A DNA stretch of 64,000 nt from Azospirillum cavernae (GTDB taxonomy: Bacteria > Pseudomonadota > Alphaproteobacteria > Azospirillales > Azospirillaceae), in contig NZ_QYUL01000002.1 in the NCBI RefSeq assembly GCF_003590795.1, positions 1 through 64,000 of the forward strand, in the 5' to 3' direction. The position numbers and the translations under genes were made by a program. Below, piece after piece: positions 8,602 through 17,846 of this stretch (position 1 is the stretch's first letter; each line of letters opens with the position of its first letter). Under the pieces are notes generated by a model. It was given only the letters and a program-made list of their open reading frames with translations, searched no databases and was not told the DNA's origin.

Positions 8602-9528
8602 ATGGATGATGGATCTCTGGGGTGGTGGGGCGTGCCGCTGGCGGTGCTGGCCGGGGCGATCCGCATTTCCACCCCCTTCCTGTTCGTCAGTTTGGGCGAA
8701 TGCCTGACCGAAAAAAGCGGCCGGATCAATCTGGGGCTGGAAGGCACGCTGGTGATGGGCGCGATGACCGCCTACGCCGTCTCCTACGGCAGCGGCGACC
8801 CGTGGCTGGGCGTGCTCGCCGCCGGGCTGGCGGGAACCGCCTTCGGCGCGCTGCACGCGTCGATTTGCGGGCTGGAGCGGGTGAACGACATCGCCGTCGG
8901 CATCGCCCTGATGCTGCTGGGCACCGGCTTGGCCTTTTTCCTGGGCAAGCCCTTCATCCAGCCGCAAGCGCCGCAGCTTCCCGCCATTTCCTTTGGCTGG
9001 TGGAGCGGATCGGCGCAGGTGCGTTCCGCCCTTCAGGTCAACGCGCTGTTTCTCGTCGGGCTGGCCTTGGCCCCGCTGCTGCTGTGGGGGTTGCGCAACA
9101 CCCGCTGGGGCATGGTTCTGCGCATCGTCGGCGAAAGCGCCGAGGCCGCCCGCGCCATGGGCTACAAGATCAATCAGGTCCGTCTGCTCGCCACCGCTTG
9201 CGGCGGTTTTCTGGCCGGGGTCGGCGGTTCCTTCCTGTCCCTGCATTATCCGGGAAGCTGGAACGAACGGCTGTCGAGCGGCCAGGGCATCACGGCGGTG
9301 GCGCTGGTGATCTTCGCCCGCTGGGATCCGATGCTGTGCGTCTGGGCCTCCCTGCTGTTCGGCGGGGCCAGCGCGCTGGGTCCGGCCCTGCAATCGGTCG
9401 GGGTGACACAGGGCTATTACCTGTTCAACGCCGCGCCCTACGTCCTGACGCTCGCCATCATGATCGCCACCTCCTCGTCCCGTCACCGTCTGGCCGGAGC
9501 GCCGGCGGAGCTGTCGGTCACGCGGTGA
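8602..9528 (+). CDS. ABC transporter permease, BMP-type (second)
   Basis: A 308-residue permease of the same superfamily as the upstream one. It has the family-typical [34 protein letters not shown] opening and several further transmembrane helices, including the [24 protein letters not shown] segment. Start ATG 8602 directly follows the preceding stop. With the first permease it should form the membrane channel of a nucleoside/triazine-type importer. The biuret hydrolase gene follows after 50 bp. Confidence 0.9.
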   Translation: MDDGSLGWWGVPLAVLAGAIRISTPFLFVSLGECLTEKSGRINLGLEGTLVMGAMTAYAVSYGSGDPWLGVLAAGLAGTAFGALHASICGLERVNDIAVGIALMLLGTGLAFFLGKPFIQPQAPQLPAISFGWWSGSAQVRSALQVNALFLVGLALAPLLLWGLRNTRWGMVLRIVGESAEAARAMGYKINQVRLLATACGGFLAGVGGSFLSLHYPGSWNERLSSGQGITAVALVIFARWDPMLCVWASLLFGGASALGPALQSVGVTQGYYLFNAAPYVLTLAIMIATSSSRHRLAGAPAELSVTR

Positions 9529-9578
9529 CGCCCGCGCCCGTGGCTCCCACGACACCAGACCTCAGGAGACCGCCCGCC

Positions 9579-10262
9579 ATGGTCGAACGCTTCATCCCCG
9601 CCGATCCCTACCCGTGGCCTTATAACGGCGCGCTGACGCCCGAAAACACGGCCTTGATCGTCATCGACATGCAGACGGATTTCTGCGGCGTCGGCGGCTA
9701 TGTCGACGCCATGGGCTATGATCTGTCGCTGACCCGCGCGCCGATCGAACCGATCAAGGCGGTGCTGGCCGCCATGCGGGCCAAGGGCTACACCATCATC
9801 CACACGCGCGAGGGGCACCGCCCCGACCTGTCGGATCTGCCCGCCAACAAGCGCTGGCGTTCGCGACGGATCGGCGCGGGGATCGGCGATCCGGGGCCTT
9901 GCGGGCGCATCCTGGTGCGCGGCGAACCGGGGTGGGAGATCATCCCGGAACTGGCCCCCCTGCCCGGCGAACCGATCATCGACAAGCCCGGCAAGGGCAG
10001 CTTTTGCGCCACCGATCTGGAATTGATCCTGACGACGCGCGGCGTCCGCAACCTGGTTCTGACCGGCATCACCACCGACGTGTGCGTCCACACGACGATG
10101 CGCGAGGCCAACGACCGGGGGTTCGAGTGCCTGTTGCTGGAGGATTGCTGCGGCGCGACCGATCCCGGCAACCACGCCGCCGCCGTCAAGATGGTCACGA
10201 TGCAGGGCGGCGTGTTCGGCTCGGTCAGCGCGTCCCCGGCTTTCATTGAGGCCCTGCCATGA
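9579..10262 (+). CDS. biuH: Biuret amidohydrolase (isochorismatase-fold cysteine hydrolase)
   Basis: A 227-residue cysteine hydrolase that converts biuret to allophanate plus ammonia. The sequence closely resembles the characterised Rhizobium BiuH as I recall it, including [11 protein letters not shown] at the N-terminus, [13 protein letters not shown] and [14 protein letters not shown]. The triad is Asp30, Lys136 and Cys169 (TTDVCVHTT), each offset by the same six residues from the Rhizobium enzyme's numbering as I remember it. CAGGAG lies upstream. The stop overlaps the ATPase start (ATGA). The product allophanate would feed AtzF encoded 7 kb away. Confidence 0.92.
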   Translation: MVERFIPADPYPWPYNGALTPENTALIVIDMQTDFCGVGGYVDAMGYDLSLTRAPIEPIKAVLAAMRAKGYTIIHTREGHRPDLSDLPANKRWRSRRIGAGIGDPGPCGRILVRGEPGWEIIPELAPLPGEPIIDKPGKGSFCATDLELILTTRGVRNLVLTGITTDVCVHTTMREANDRGFECLLLEDCCGATDPGNHAAAVKMVTMQGGVFGSVSASPAFIEALP

Positions 10263-11800
10263 ACGAGATGACCCGCCCCCTGCCCGCCGAGATCACCGCG
10301 CCCGCGCTGGAGGCCGTCGCCCTGACCAAGCGCTTCGGCGCCTTCACCGCGCTGGATTCCGTGTCGATCAAGCTGCGCCCCGGCAGCGTCCACGCCCTGC
10401 TCGGCGAAAACGGGGCGGGGAAAAGCACGTTGGTCAAATGCGTCATGGGCTTTTACCGGCCCGACGACGGCGCGGTTCTGGTCAACAATCACGAGGTGGT
10501 GATCGGCGATCCCCGCGCGGCGCAAACCCACGGGCTGGGCATGGTGTACCAGCATTTCACCCTGGTGCCGCGCATGACGGTGCTGGAAAATCTGGTGATG
10601 GCGCGCGCCTCGGTCCCCGCCGTGATTGATTGGGCGGCGGAGCGGGCGGCGCTGGCCGCCTTTCTCGCCACCATGCCCTTCCGCATCGACATTGACGCGC
10701 CGGTCGCCGCGCTGGCGGCGGGCGACAAGCAAAAGGCGGAGATCGTCAAACAGCTCTACCTCAAGGCCCGCATCCTGATTTTGGACGAGCCGACCTCCGT
10801 CCTCACCCCCGACGAGGCGGACGAGACGTTGGGGCTGATCCGCGCCATGGCGTTGGCCGGGCGTTTGACCGTGCTCATCATCACCCACAAATTCCGCGAG
10901 GTGATGGCCTTCGCCGACGACGTCACCGTGCTGCGCCGGGGCAAGCTGGCCGGAACCGGGTCAGTCGCCGCCCACACGCCCGACAGCCTCGCCCGGCTGA
11001 TGATCGGCGAATCCGCCATCGCCGCCCCCGCCGCCCGCGACGGCGCGCCGACGAACGAGGTTCGGCTCGCCGTCGCCGGGTTGCGCGCCGACGACGAGTC
11101 CGGGATGCCCGCCCTGCGCGGGGTCGATTTGCAGGTTCACGCGCGCGAAATCGTCGGCGTTGCCGGGGTGTCGGGGAACGGACAGGTCGAGTTGGTGCAG
11201 GTGTTGGCTGGGCAACGGACGGCGACCGGCGGCAGCCTGCGGGTGCATGGGGAGCTTTACGCCGCCGACCGCGCCGACATCCGCCGCCACAAGGTCCATT
11301 GCCTGCCCGAAGAGCCGCTGCGCAACGCCTGCGTGCCGGGCATGAGCGTGGCCGAGAACATGGCCTTCCGTTGCTTTGACGAGGCGCCGCTGGCGCGCGG
11401 CGGCTGGTGGCTGGATCTGGCGGCGATGCGCCGGGCGGCGCGCGACCTGATCGCCCGCTACCGCGTCAAAACCACCGGACCGGAGGCCCCCATCGCCACC
11501 CTGTCGGGCGGCAACGTCCAACGCGCCGTTCTGGCGCGGGAGCTGTCGCGCGACGTCGATGTGTTGATCGCCGCCAACCCGGTGTTTGGGCTGGATTTCG
11601 CGGCGGTCGCCGACATCCACGCCCAGATCGTCGAGGCGCGCAACCGGGGAACCGCCGTGCTGCTGGTCAGCGAGGATCTCGACGAGCTGTTGGAGCTGTC
11701 CGACCGGCTGGTGGTGATGTCGCGCGGCGTCATCGTCCACGAAACCACCCCCGCCGCCGCCGACCTGACAGTGATCGGGCGCTGCATGGCCGGTCACTGA
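10259..11800 (+). CDS. ABC transporter ATP-binding protein, double NBD (BMP/nucleoside type)
   Basis: A 513-residue protein with two ATPase domains. The first has a canonical Walker A (GENGAGKST, residues 49-57) and Walker B ([13 protein letters not shown]). The second has the degenerate GVSGNGQVE loop usual in this family and a signature [15 protein letters not shown]. It energises the two BMP-type permeases. Translation is coupled to biuH by a 4-bp overlap, so the hydrolase gene is embedded inside the transporter operon. Substrate specificity comes from the binding protein. Confidence 0.92.
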   Translation: MNEMTRPLPAEITAPALEAVALTKRFGAFTALDSVSIKLRPGSVHALLGENGAGKSTLVKCVMGFYRPDDGAVLVNNHEVVIGDPRAAQTHGLGMVYQHFTLVPRMTVLENLVMARASVPAVIDWAAERAALAAFLATMPFRIDIDAPVAALAAGDKQKAEIVKQLYLKARILILDEPTSVLTPDEADETLGLIRAMALAGRLTVLIITHKFREVMAFADDVTVLRRGKLAGTGSVAAHTPDSLARLMIGESAIAAPAARDGAPTNEVRLAVAGLRADDESGMPALRGVDLQVHAREIVGVAGVSGNGQVELVQVLAGQRTATGGSLRVHGELYAADRADIRRHKVHCLPEEPLRNACVPGMSVAENMAFRCFDEAPLARGGWWLDLAAMRRAARDLIARYRVKTTGPEAPIATLSGGNVQRAVLARELSRDVDVLIAANPVFGLDFAAVADIHAQIVEARNRGTAVLLVSEDLDELLELSDRLVVMSRGVIVHETTPAAADLTVIGRCMAGH

Positions 11801-11830
11801 CCCGCCCCTTTCCCTTGGAGACCGCCAGCC

Positions 11831-12502
11831 ATGCTGACCATCGACGCCCTGCCCTACGCCTATGAATTCCCGCTTGGCCGGACGGCGCTGATCGTCATCG
11901 ACATGCAGCGCGATTTTCTGGAGCCGGGCGGCTTTGGCGCGGCGCTGGGCAACGACGTCCGCCGCCTCGCCCCGTCCATCGCGCCGACCCGCGCCCTGCT
12001 CGACGCCTTCCGCGCCCGTGGGCTGCCGATTATCCACACGCAGGAGGCCCACCGCCCCGACCTGTCCGACTGCCCGCCGTCCAAGCTGGAGCGGGGGCGC
12101 GGCACCTTGACCATCGGCGACGTCGGGCCGATGGGCCGCATCCTGGTGTCGGGTGAACCCGGCGCCGCCATCATTCCCGAACTGGCCCCGCTGCCCGGCG
12201 AAATCGTGATCGAAAAGCCGGGGAAGGGCGCCTTCCACGCCACCCCGCTGCGCGAACGCCTGACGGAGTTGGGCGTCACCCATCTGCTGTTCGCGGGCGT
12301 CACCACGGAGGTGTGCGTGCAAACCACGATGCGCGAGGCCAACGACCGGGGTTATGAATGCTTGTTGGTGGAGGACGCGACCGACAGCTATTTCCCGGAA
12401 TTCAAGGCCGCCACCCTGGCGATGATTCGCGCCCAGGGCGGCATCGTCGGCTGGACCGCTTCCAGCAGCGCCGTGCTGGCGGCGTTGCCGCCGATTCCCT
12501 GA
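11831..12502 (+). CDS. Isochorismatase-fold amidohydrolase, candidate triuret hydrolase
   Basis: A 223-residue cysteine hydrolase paralogous to the BiuH-like protein of the same operon, sharing [13 protein letters not shown] and RILVxGEPG blocks. The triad is Asp24, Lys129 and Cys162 (TTEVCVQTT). It lacks the BiuH N-terminus and the CCGATD loop, which here reads DATDSYFPE, so its substrate probably differs. Triuret hydrolases (TrtA) occur beside BiuH and AtzE/AtzF genes in other bacteria and make 1-carboxybiuret, the AtzEG substrate. That is the best fit but is an inference; ureidoacrylate-type or other ureide amidohydrolase activity is possible. It ends 3 bp from the convergent ada gene. Confidence 0.72.
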   Translation: MLTIDALPYAYEFPLGRTALIVIDMQRDFLEPGGFGAALGNDVRRLAPSIAPTRALLDAFRARGLPIIHTQEAHRPDLSDCPPSKLERGRGTLTIGDVGPMGRILVSGEPGAAIIPELAPLPGEIVIEKPGKGAFHATPLRERLTELGVTHLLFAGVTTEVCVQTTMREANDRGYECLLVEDATDSYFPEFKAATLAMIRAQGGIVGWTASSSAVLAALPPIP

Positions 12503-12505
12503 CCG

Positions 12506-13606
12506 TCACGCCCCTTCGCGGTCCAGCAGCGCCCGTTTCCGCTCGACGCCCCAGGCGTAGCCGGACAGCGCGCCGTCGGTGCGCACCACCCGGTGGCAGG
12601 GGATGACGACGGCGGTCGGGTTGGCGGCGCAGGCCCGCGCGACGGCGCGGACGGCCTTGGGCTGGCCGATCTGTTGGGCGACGTCGGCGTAGCTGGCGGT
12701 GGAGCCTGCCGGGATGGCGCGCAGCGCCTGCCACACCCGGTGCTGAAACGCGGTGCCCTGGACGTCCAGCGGCAGATCGCAGACCTGCGCCGAGCGTTCG
12801 ATGACGCCGATCACCGCCGCCACCGTCGCCTCAAACCGCGCGTCGCCGCCGACCAGCCGCGCTTTGGGGAAACGATCCTGGAGCGCTTCCGCCAACCGCT
12901 GTGGATTGTCGCCGAACTGGACGGCGCACACCCCCTTGTCGGTGGCCGCGACCAGCACGTCGCCCAGCGAACAGGCGGCGATGGCGAAGCGGATTTCCGC
13001 CCCGCGTCCGCCCGCCCGGTAATCCGACGGGCGCATCCCCAGCCGCTCGGTCGCCCCGTCGTAAAAGCGGCTGGACGACGAATAACCGGCGTCATAGATG
13101 GTTTCCGTCACCGCCCGGCCCTGCGCCAACCCCTGGCGGGCCAGCGCCGCCTTGCAGGCGTTGGCGAAGCCCTTCGGCGTCACCCCGGCGATGGCCTTGA
13201 ACACCCGGTGGTAATGGAAGGGCGACAGGCCGCTGAGCGCCGCCAGTTCCGCCAAGGTCGGGGCGGAATCGCCGTCGCGCACCGCCTGTTCGATCCGGCG
13301 GCAGGCCTGGGCCACCCCGTCGGCGTGGCGGTCGTCGGCCCCGCTTTCCGTCGGTCGGCAGCGCTTGCAGGGGCGGAAGCCCGCCGCCGCCGCCGCCGCG
13401 TTGGTCGGGTGGAAGGTGACGTTTTCCCGCTTGGCCGGGCGCGAGGGGCAGGAGGGTTTGCAATACACCCCGGTGGTCGCCACCGCGTAGACGAACCGGC
13501 CATCCGCGGCGCGGTCCCGCCGTTGCACCGCCTCCCAGCGCTCTGCATCCCGGCCTTCGCCGGTTTCAGCGGATTCATCGGGGGAAAAAGGCGACGGTTG
13601 GTTCAT
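12506..13606 (-). CDS. ada: Bifunctional Ada: methylphosphotriester/O6-methylguanine-DNA methyltransferase and regulator
   Basis: A 366-residue adaptive-response protein. The N-terminal zinc domain has the four cysteines Cys49, Cys53 (YCKPSC), Cys80 and Cys83 (PCKRC), with Cys49 as methyl acceptor from phosphotriesters. An AraC-type helix-turn-helix follows (about 105-195), then the MGMT domain with the active PCHRV motif (Cys337). It repairs alkylated DNA irreversibly and, once methylated, should activate alkylation-response genes. No alkB or alkA gene is adjacent. It is the only gene on its strand here; atz-island transcription converges on it. Confidence 0.95.
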   Translation of the reverse strand: MNQPSPFSPDESAETGEGRDAERWEAVQRRDRAADGRFVYAVATTGVYCKPSCPSRPAKRENVTFHPTNAAAAAAGFRPCKRCRPTESGADDRHADGVAQACRRIEQAVRDGDSAPTLAELAALSGLSPFHYHRVFKAIAGVTPKGFANACKAALARQGLAQGRAVTETIYDAGYSSSSRFYDGATERLGMRPSDYRAGGRGAEIRFAIAACSLGDVLVAATDKGVCAVQFGDNPQRLAEALQDRFPKARLVGGDARFEATVAAVIGVIERSAQVCDLPLDVQGTAFQHRVWQALRAIPAGSTASYADVAQQIGQPKAVRAVARACAANPTAVVIPCHRVVRTDGALSGYAWGVERKRALLDREGA

Positions 13607-13711
13607 GACACGGCTCCCTGACCAAGGTCAGCCCCGAACCGCCGGGGCTGATCGACGGTTGGAAGTCTGCCCGCGCGCGTCCCGCCGAACATCCCGCCCC
13701 TTGCGGTCGAA

Positions 13712-15691
13712 TTACGCCAGCGTCTCACCCTCCGCCGCGACGGGCAACAGGCGGCGCAGCACCAGACAGAGCAGATCGCCGCTCACCCCGTCCGGCCCGG
13801 CGTGCGCCTCGACCGCGCGCAGCACCATCTCGGCGCGGTCGCGGGCCGACAACACCCGGCCTTGCTGAAGCACGACCCCCAACCGTTCGGCGGCGAAGGG
13901 CGCGCGTTGGGCGTCGGTGGTGTGCAGAACGCCATCGGTGCACAGGAACAGCGTGTCGTCCTGATTCAACACCGTCACCGCCTCGGCATAAGGCGCGGTT
14001 TTGCGCACGCCCAAGGCCGGGCCGCCAGCCTCGATCAACGCCGTGACCGCGCCGTCAGCCATAATAAGGCAGGCCCCGGGCAGACCGGCGGCGGCGTGGC
14101 GCAGGCTGCCCGTCACCCGGTCATAGACGGCGACGAACGCCGTGGCGAAACCGTCGAACGGGCTTTCGCTGCCCAACCGCTCGTTCGCCCCCGCCAGCAG
14201 GGCGGCGGGCGACACGCCCGGACGGGCCAATTCGCGGATCGCCCCGCGCACCATCAGCATCAAGAAGGCCGCCGGAACCCCACCGCCCGACACCCCGACC
14301 ATGACCAGCAACACCGTGCGCTCGTCCAGTTCGATGACGTCGTAGAAATCGCCGCTGACCATGTGGGCGGGCGCCAGCGCCGCGAAATATTGGCTGTCAC
14401 GCCCGGCGGGAAGCTGACGCGGCAGCAGACTGGTCTGCACGTCGCGGGCGGCCCGCTGCTCCTCCTCAATCAGATGTTCGGCGGCGCTCAGCTTTTCGCT
14501 TTTGGTCTCCAACTCGGCGCTGCGCATCAAAAGCTGGGAGTCCAACGTCTCTTCGCGCGCCGTGGCTTCCAGCGCCATGCTGCGGAAAACGCGCGACAGC
14601 CGCCCGAACTCGTCGTTGCGCTCGGTCGCCTCGTTCAAGGTGAAGGGGTTGAATCGCCCGGCTTCGACCGCCGCCACCGCCTCGCTCAGCCGCTCCACCG
14701 GGGCCATCTGCCGGCGGGCGAAACGGACGGAGCTGTAAACCCCCAGCCCCAGCACCACGACGCCCAGCAAGCCGCCGATCTTCAACTGACGGCGCAGCAT
14801 CATGGCCGGTTCCCCGGCGGGCAGACGGACCACCGCCACGGCGGGGGCGCCCTGCCCGTTGGTTCCGGTCTTGATCGGGGCCAGCGCCAGCAGGCTGTCG
14901 CCGTCACTGACGACGCGGACGTCGCCGCCCGCCACCGCCGCCGCCTTGGCCGCGTCGGTTCCCGCCGTCGACAGCGGACCGCCGCCCGCCTCGCCAATCA
15001 CCGCGCCGCGCGCCACCACCCGGCCCTCGCGGTCGAGCAGCCACGCGGCGTCCACCGCGCGGCTGGCCAGAAGGGCGTCGATCAACCCATCCGGTCCGGC
15101 TTTCTTGGCGATCTCGCTCAGCCGCTTCACGTCGGCGCCGACCTGGACGATGCGTTGCTTGTCCACCCCGGCCACCCCGGCGAACTTCATCAGCTTGCCG
15201 CCCTCCACCGCCGCGTCGGACACCAGGGAGACGGGCGTGCGGTTCAACAGCCCGGTGTAGGCGGCGTGGCGTGGCTGCGCCTTGGAATCCTGACCGAACA
15301 GCGGGTCGGCCCCCGGAAGATTGTGCAAATAGGCGCGGCCCCGGTTGTCGGTGATCCACATCTCATCCGGGCCGCCCGACTCGGCGATCTGCTTCAAGCG
15401 GTCGGAAATCGTCTTGGGCGGCAGCTTGGCGGTTTCGGCCAGCGCCACCAGATGGGCGGTTAGCGTCGCTTCCGACAGCAGACGCTCGCCCAGCAGAATT
15501 TCCACATCGCGCGGGATGTCGCGCGTCTGGGTCGCGGCGCGGGCCAGCAGACCAGCGGTCATCCGACCATCGCTTTCAATCCGCGCGGACAGGGCGCCCT
15601 GCGTCGTCCAGGCCAGCGCGGCGGTGATCGCGGCCACCGCCAGCAGCACCAGCCCCGTCACCAGCAGGATCAAACGTTGTTGAAACGTCAT
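13712..15691 (-). CDS. Membrane SpoIIE/RsbU-type PP2C phosphatase with HAMP, possibly inactive
   Basis: A 659-residue protein: transmembrane helix (about 8-28), large periplasmic sensor region, second helix (about 305-325), HAMP (about 330-385), coiled coil, and a C-terminal SpoIIE-like PP2C domain. Some metal-site Asp motifs are intact (SGDFYD, CTDGV, SGDLLCLVL). The usual GDVSGxG motif reads VGVSGGG, with Gly466 (codon GGG at 14296-14294) where the metal-binding Asp is expected. Such proteins normally dephosphorylate anti-sigma antagonists or act as response-regulator-like outputs. A CheY-like gene is divergent. Longer starts exist but the ATG at 15691 gives the best membrane N-terminus. 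Confidence 0.82.
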   Translation of the reverse strand: MTFQQRLILLVTGLVLLAVAAITAALAWTTQGALSARIESDGRMTAGLLARAATQTRDIPRDVEILLGERLLSEATLTAHLVALAETAKLPPKTISDRLKQIAESGGPDEMWITDNRGRAYLHNLPGADPLFGQDSKAQPRHAAYTGLLNRTPVSLVSDAAVEGGKLMKFAGVAGVDKQRIVQVGADVKRLSEIAKKAGPDGLIDALLASRAVDAAWLLDREGRVVARGAVIGEAGGGPLSTAGTDAAKAAAVAGGDVRVVSDGDSLLALAPIKTGTNGQGAPAVAVVRLPAGEPAMMLRRQLKIGGLLGVVVLGLGVYSSVRFARRQMAPVERLSEAVAAVEAGRFNPFTLNEATERNDEFGRLSRVFRSMALEATAREETLDSQLLMRSAELETKSEKLSAAEHLIEEEQRAARDVQTSLLPRQLPAGRDSQYFAALAPAHMVSGDFYDVIELDERTVLLVMVGVSGGGVPAAFLMLMVRGAIRELARPGVSPAALLAGANERLGSESPFDGFATAFVAVYDRVTGSLRHAAAGLPGACLIMADGAVTALIEAGGPALGVRKTAPYAEAVTVLNQDDTLFLCTDGVLHTTDAQRAPFAAERLGVVLQQGRVLSARDRAEMVLRAVEAHAGPDGVSGDLLCLVLRRLLPVAAEGETLA

Positions 15692-15903
15692 GGGAAATCG
15701 CCCGCCCTTCGTGCCTGTTCTCCCACCGCTTCTACCGGGGCGCGACGCGCAAGTCCAGGCGCGGGGGGCCGCACCCCGCCCAGCTTGGTGAATTCTTTGA
15801 AAACGCGCGCCGTGAGACCCGCTTTGCCGTTGTTTTGTTTGGAGGCCGAAGCGGCTATGCTCATTGGCATGGTTGGTTGCCCGCGCTGAAGAGGCCTTCC
15901 GCA

Positions 15904-16287
15904 ATGTTCGCGTCACGCTCCATCCTGGTGGTCGAGGATGAAATTGTCGCCCGTTCCGTCACCGTAAGGCTCTTGCGGCAACTGGGCGTCGGATCCGTGA
16001 CGGAGGCGGCGGACGGGGCGGAGGCGCTGGCCCGTTGCGACCGCGTGGCCTTCGACCTGATCCTGTGCGACGTGGAGATGGAACCGCTGGACGGTTTGGC
16101 CTTTCTGGAAAACCTGCGGGCGCGTGACGGCGCGCGGAGCGCTGACGCGCCGGTCATCATGCTGACCAAACACAATGAGTCGGACATCGTGATGGCCGCC
16201 CTTCGCGCCGGTGCCGTCGGCTATCTGGTCAAGCCTGTCACCACCGCCTCGCTGACCGACAAGCTGACGAAGCTTTTGACCGGATGA
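15904..16287 (+). CDS. CheY-like single-domain response regulator
   Basis: A 127-residue receiver domain with nothing after it. The acidic pocket (VVEDE), phospho-acceptor Asp56 (LILCDVEME), Thr88 (MLTK) and Lys110 (YLVKPV) are all present, so it should be phosphorylatable. It lies 212 bp divergent from the SpoIIE-type phosphatase, suggesting shared signalling. No histidine kinase is adjacent. The ATG at 15904 is preferred because the receiver fold begins at once. Confidence 0.88.
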   Translation: MFASRSILVVEDEIVARSVTVRLLRQLGVGSVTEAADGAEALARCDRVAFDLILCDVEMEPLDGLAFLENLRARDGARSADAPVIMLTKHNESDIVMAALRAGAVGYLVKPVTTASLTDKLTKLLTG

Positions 16288-16385
16288 TCCTGCGCAAGAA
16301 AACACCCTGCTCCATGTTATTATTGTTTTCGTAACCGAAGCTCATCCACCATCATGCTTGTTGTCTCATTGCCGGGCGGGTCGCC

Positions 16386-16760
16386 ATGTCCTTGAACATC
16401 CTGGAAATCGCCATTTACGCCATGGTGCTGACCGCCGGTCAGCCCAACGCCTACGAATGCGTCGCGGTCAAGCCGGAAGGCGCCAACTGCACCAACGGTT
16501 TGGCCGCCAAAAACGACGGGCCGAACCTGCTGTTCAGCAGCGGCGTTCAGGTGCGCAAGGACAATCAGGGGCGCGTCAGCCTCAGCAACGGCCTGAAGAC
16601 CCGCTTCGACGCCACCGCCTGGGTGGCGTTCGAGGACAGCGGCGGCAAGACCGTGGTCAGCGTCCGCAAAACCGGCCCGATGCGTTTCAAATTCTCCAAC
16701 GGCTACCAGTGCGAGGCGATGGGCAACCCCGAAGACATGGCCCGCTGTTACAAGCCCTGA
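16386..16760 (+). CDS. Small hypothetical protein, possibly exported
   Basis: 124 residues, not recognised. It opens with a mildly hydrophobic stretch (LNILEIAIYAMVLTAG) and contains four cysteines in two separated groups (Cys near 24 and 35, and near 107 and 121), suggesting disulfides and an extracytoplasmic location. The middle is polar and beta-rich in appearance. Codon use is like its neighbours, which supports a real gene. It overlaps the convergent glutathionyl-hydroquinone reductase gene by 13 bp at the 3' end. No function is proposed. Confidence 0.65.
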   Translation: MSLNILEIAIYAMVLTAGQPNAYECVAVKPEGANCTNGLAAKNDGPNLLFSSGVQVRKDNQGRVSLSNGLKTRFDATAWVAFEDSGGKTVVSVRKTGPMRFKFSNGYQCEAMGNPEDMARCYKP

Positions 16761-17719
16761 GCCTCAAAACCGGGACCAAGCCGCTCGCGTCCATGCGGAG
16801 CGTCCAGATCCAGAAGCGGCCCCTTCGGCACGATCCCCGTCGGGTTGATGGTGGGGTGGCTGCCGTAATAATGCCGCTTGATGTGGCTGAAGTCGACCGT
16901 CGCGGCGATTCCGGGGATTTGGTGGAGATCGCGCAGATAGCCCGACAGGTTCGGGTAATCGGCGATCCGCCGCTGGTTGCATTTGAAATGGCCGACATAC
17001 ACGGCATCGAAACGAACCAGCGTGGTGAACAGCCGCCAATCGGCCTCCGTCAACCGATTGCCGACCAGCCAGCGTTGACCGGACAGCCGCGCGTCCAGTT
17101 CGTCCAGCGCGGCGAACAGAGCGTCGAAGGCGGCTTCATACTTGTCCTGGACGGTCGCGAACCCGGCCTTGTAAACGCCGTTGTTGACGCGGTCATAGAC
17201 GAAGGCGTTGGTCCGGTCGATCTCCTCCACCAGATCCGCCGGGCAATAATCGGCGTGGTTTCCGGTGATCCCGTCAAAGGCGCTGTTCAACATGCGGATG
17301 ATCTCCGCCGATTCGTTGTTGACGATGCGCCCGGTCGCCATGTCCCACAAAACCGGCACCGTCACCCGCCCTGTGTAGTCCGGCTTGGCCTTGCCATAGA
17401 CCTCGAAGAGACGGGTCGCCCCGGTGATCGGGTCGGGCGAGGGAAACACCCAGCCCTCGCTCAGCATCAGCGGATCGACGACGCTGACGCCGATCACCGC
17501 GTCCAAGCCCTTGAGCGCCCGGAAAATCAGGGTCCGGTGCGCCCATGGGCAGGCCAGCGAGACAAACAGGTGATAGCGCCCGGCCTGCGCCGGAAAGGGG
17601 CTGGAGCCGTCCGCCGTGATGCGGTCGCGGAACTGCGCCTCGGTGCGGACGAACGCGCCGCCGGTGCTTTTGGTGTCGTACCACTGGTCGTGCCAGCGAC
17701 CCTCGATCATCAGCCCCAT
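16748..17719 (-). CDS. yqjG: Glutathionyl-hydroquinone reductase (Xi-class GST)
   Basis: A 323-residue YqjG/ECM4-family enzyme that reduces glutathionyl-hydroquinones with glutathione. The catalytic motif CPWAHR is at Cys57, equivalent in context to Cys63 of E. coli YqjG. The family blocks DPLMLSEGWVF, FDGITGNHADYCP and VRFDAVYVGHFKCN are present, and the length matches. The start at 17719 is supported by a GAGG-containing site; a Met three codons later is possible. The gene is divergent from the DMT transporter and stands alone. Confidence 0.93.
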   Translation of the reverse strand: MGLMIEGRWHDQWYDTKSTGGAFVRTEAQFRDRITADGSSPFPAQAGRYHLFVSLACPWAHRTLIFRALKGLDAVIGVSVVDPLMLSEGWVFPSPDPITGATRLFEVYGKAKPDYTGRVTVPVLWDMATGRIVNNESAEIIRMLNSAFDGITGNHADYCPADLVEEIDRTNAFVYDRVNNGVYKAGFATVQDKYEAAFDALFAALDELDARLSGQRWLVGNRLTEADWRLFTTLVRFDAVYVGHFKCNQRRIADYPNLSGYLRDLHQIPGIAATVDFSHIKRHYYGSHPTINPTGIVPKGPLLDLDAPHGRERLGPGFEAQGL

Positions 17720-17846
17720 GGTCCTCACCCCTTTCGCGTTGCCGACCCAACGGAGCATTGGGACGGAGCGCGCGCAAGCTTTTTGGCAACCCAGACGTGA
17801 CGATGGCGGTCTTGTGCGCCGTCAAAGGCCCGGCTATCCAACCGCG

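Noticed and set aside
6084..8747. 887-codon open frame on the minus strand
   Set aside because: It is antisense to the binding-protein and permease genes, rich in Arg, Gly, Gln and His with no domain or membrane pattern, and typical of shadow frames in high-GC DNA.
10259..11800. Degenerate second Walker A (GVSGNGQVE) as a sign of a broken ATPase gene
   Set aside because: This degeneracy is normal for the second half of sugar/nucleoside-type double ATPases.
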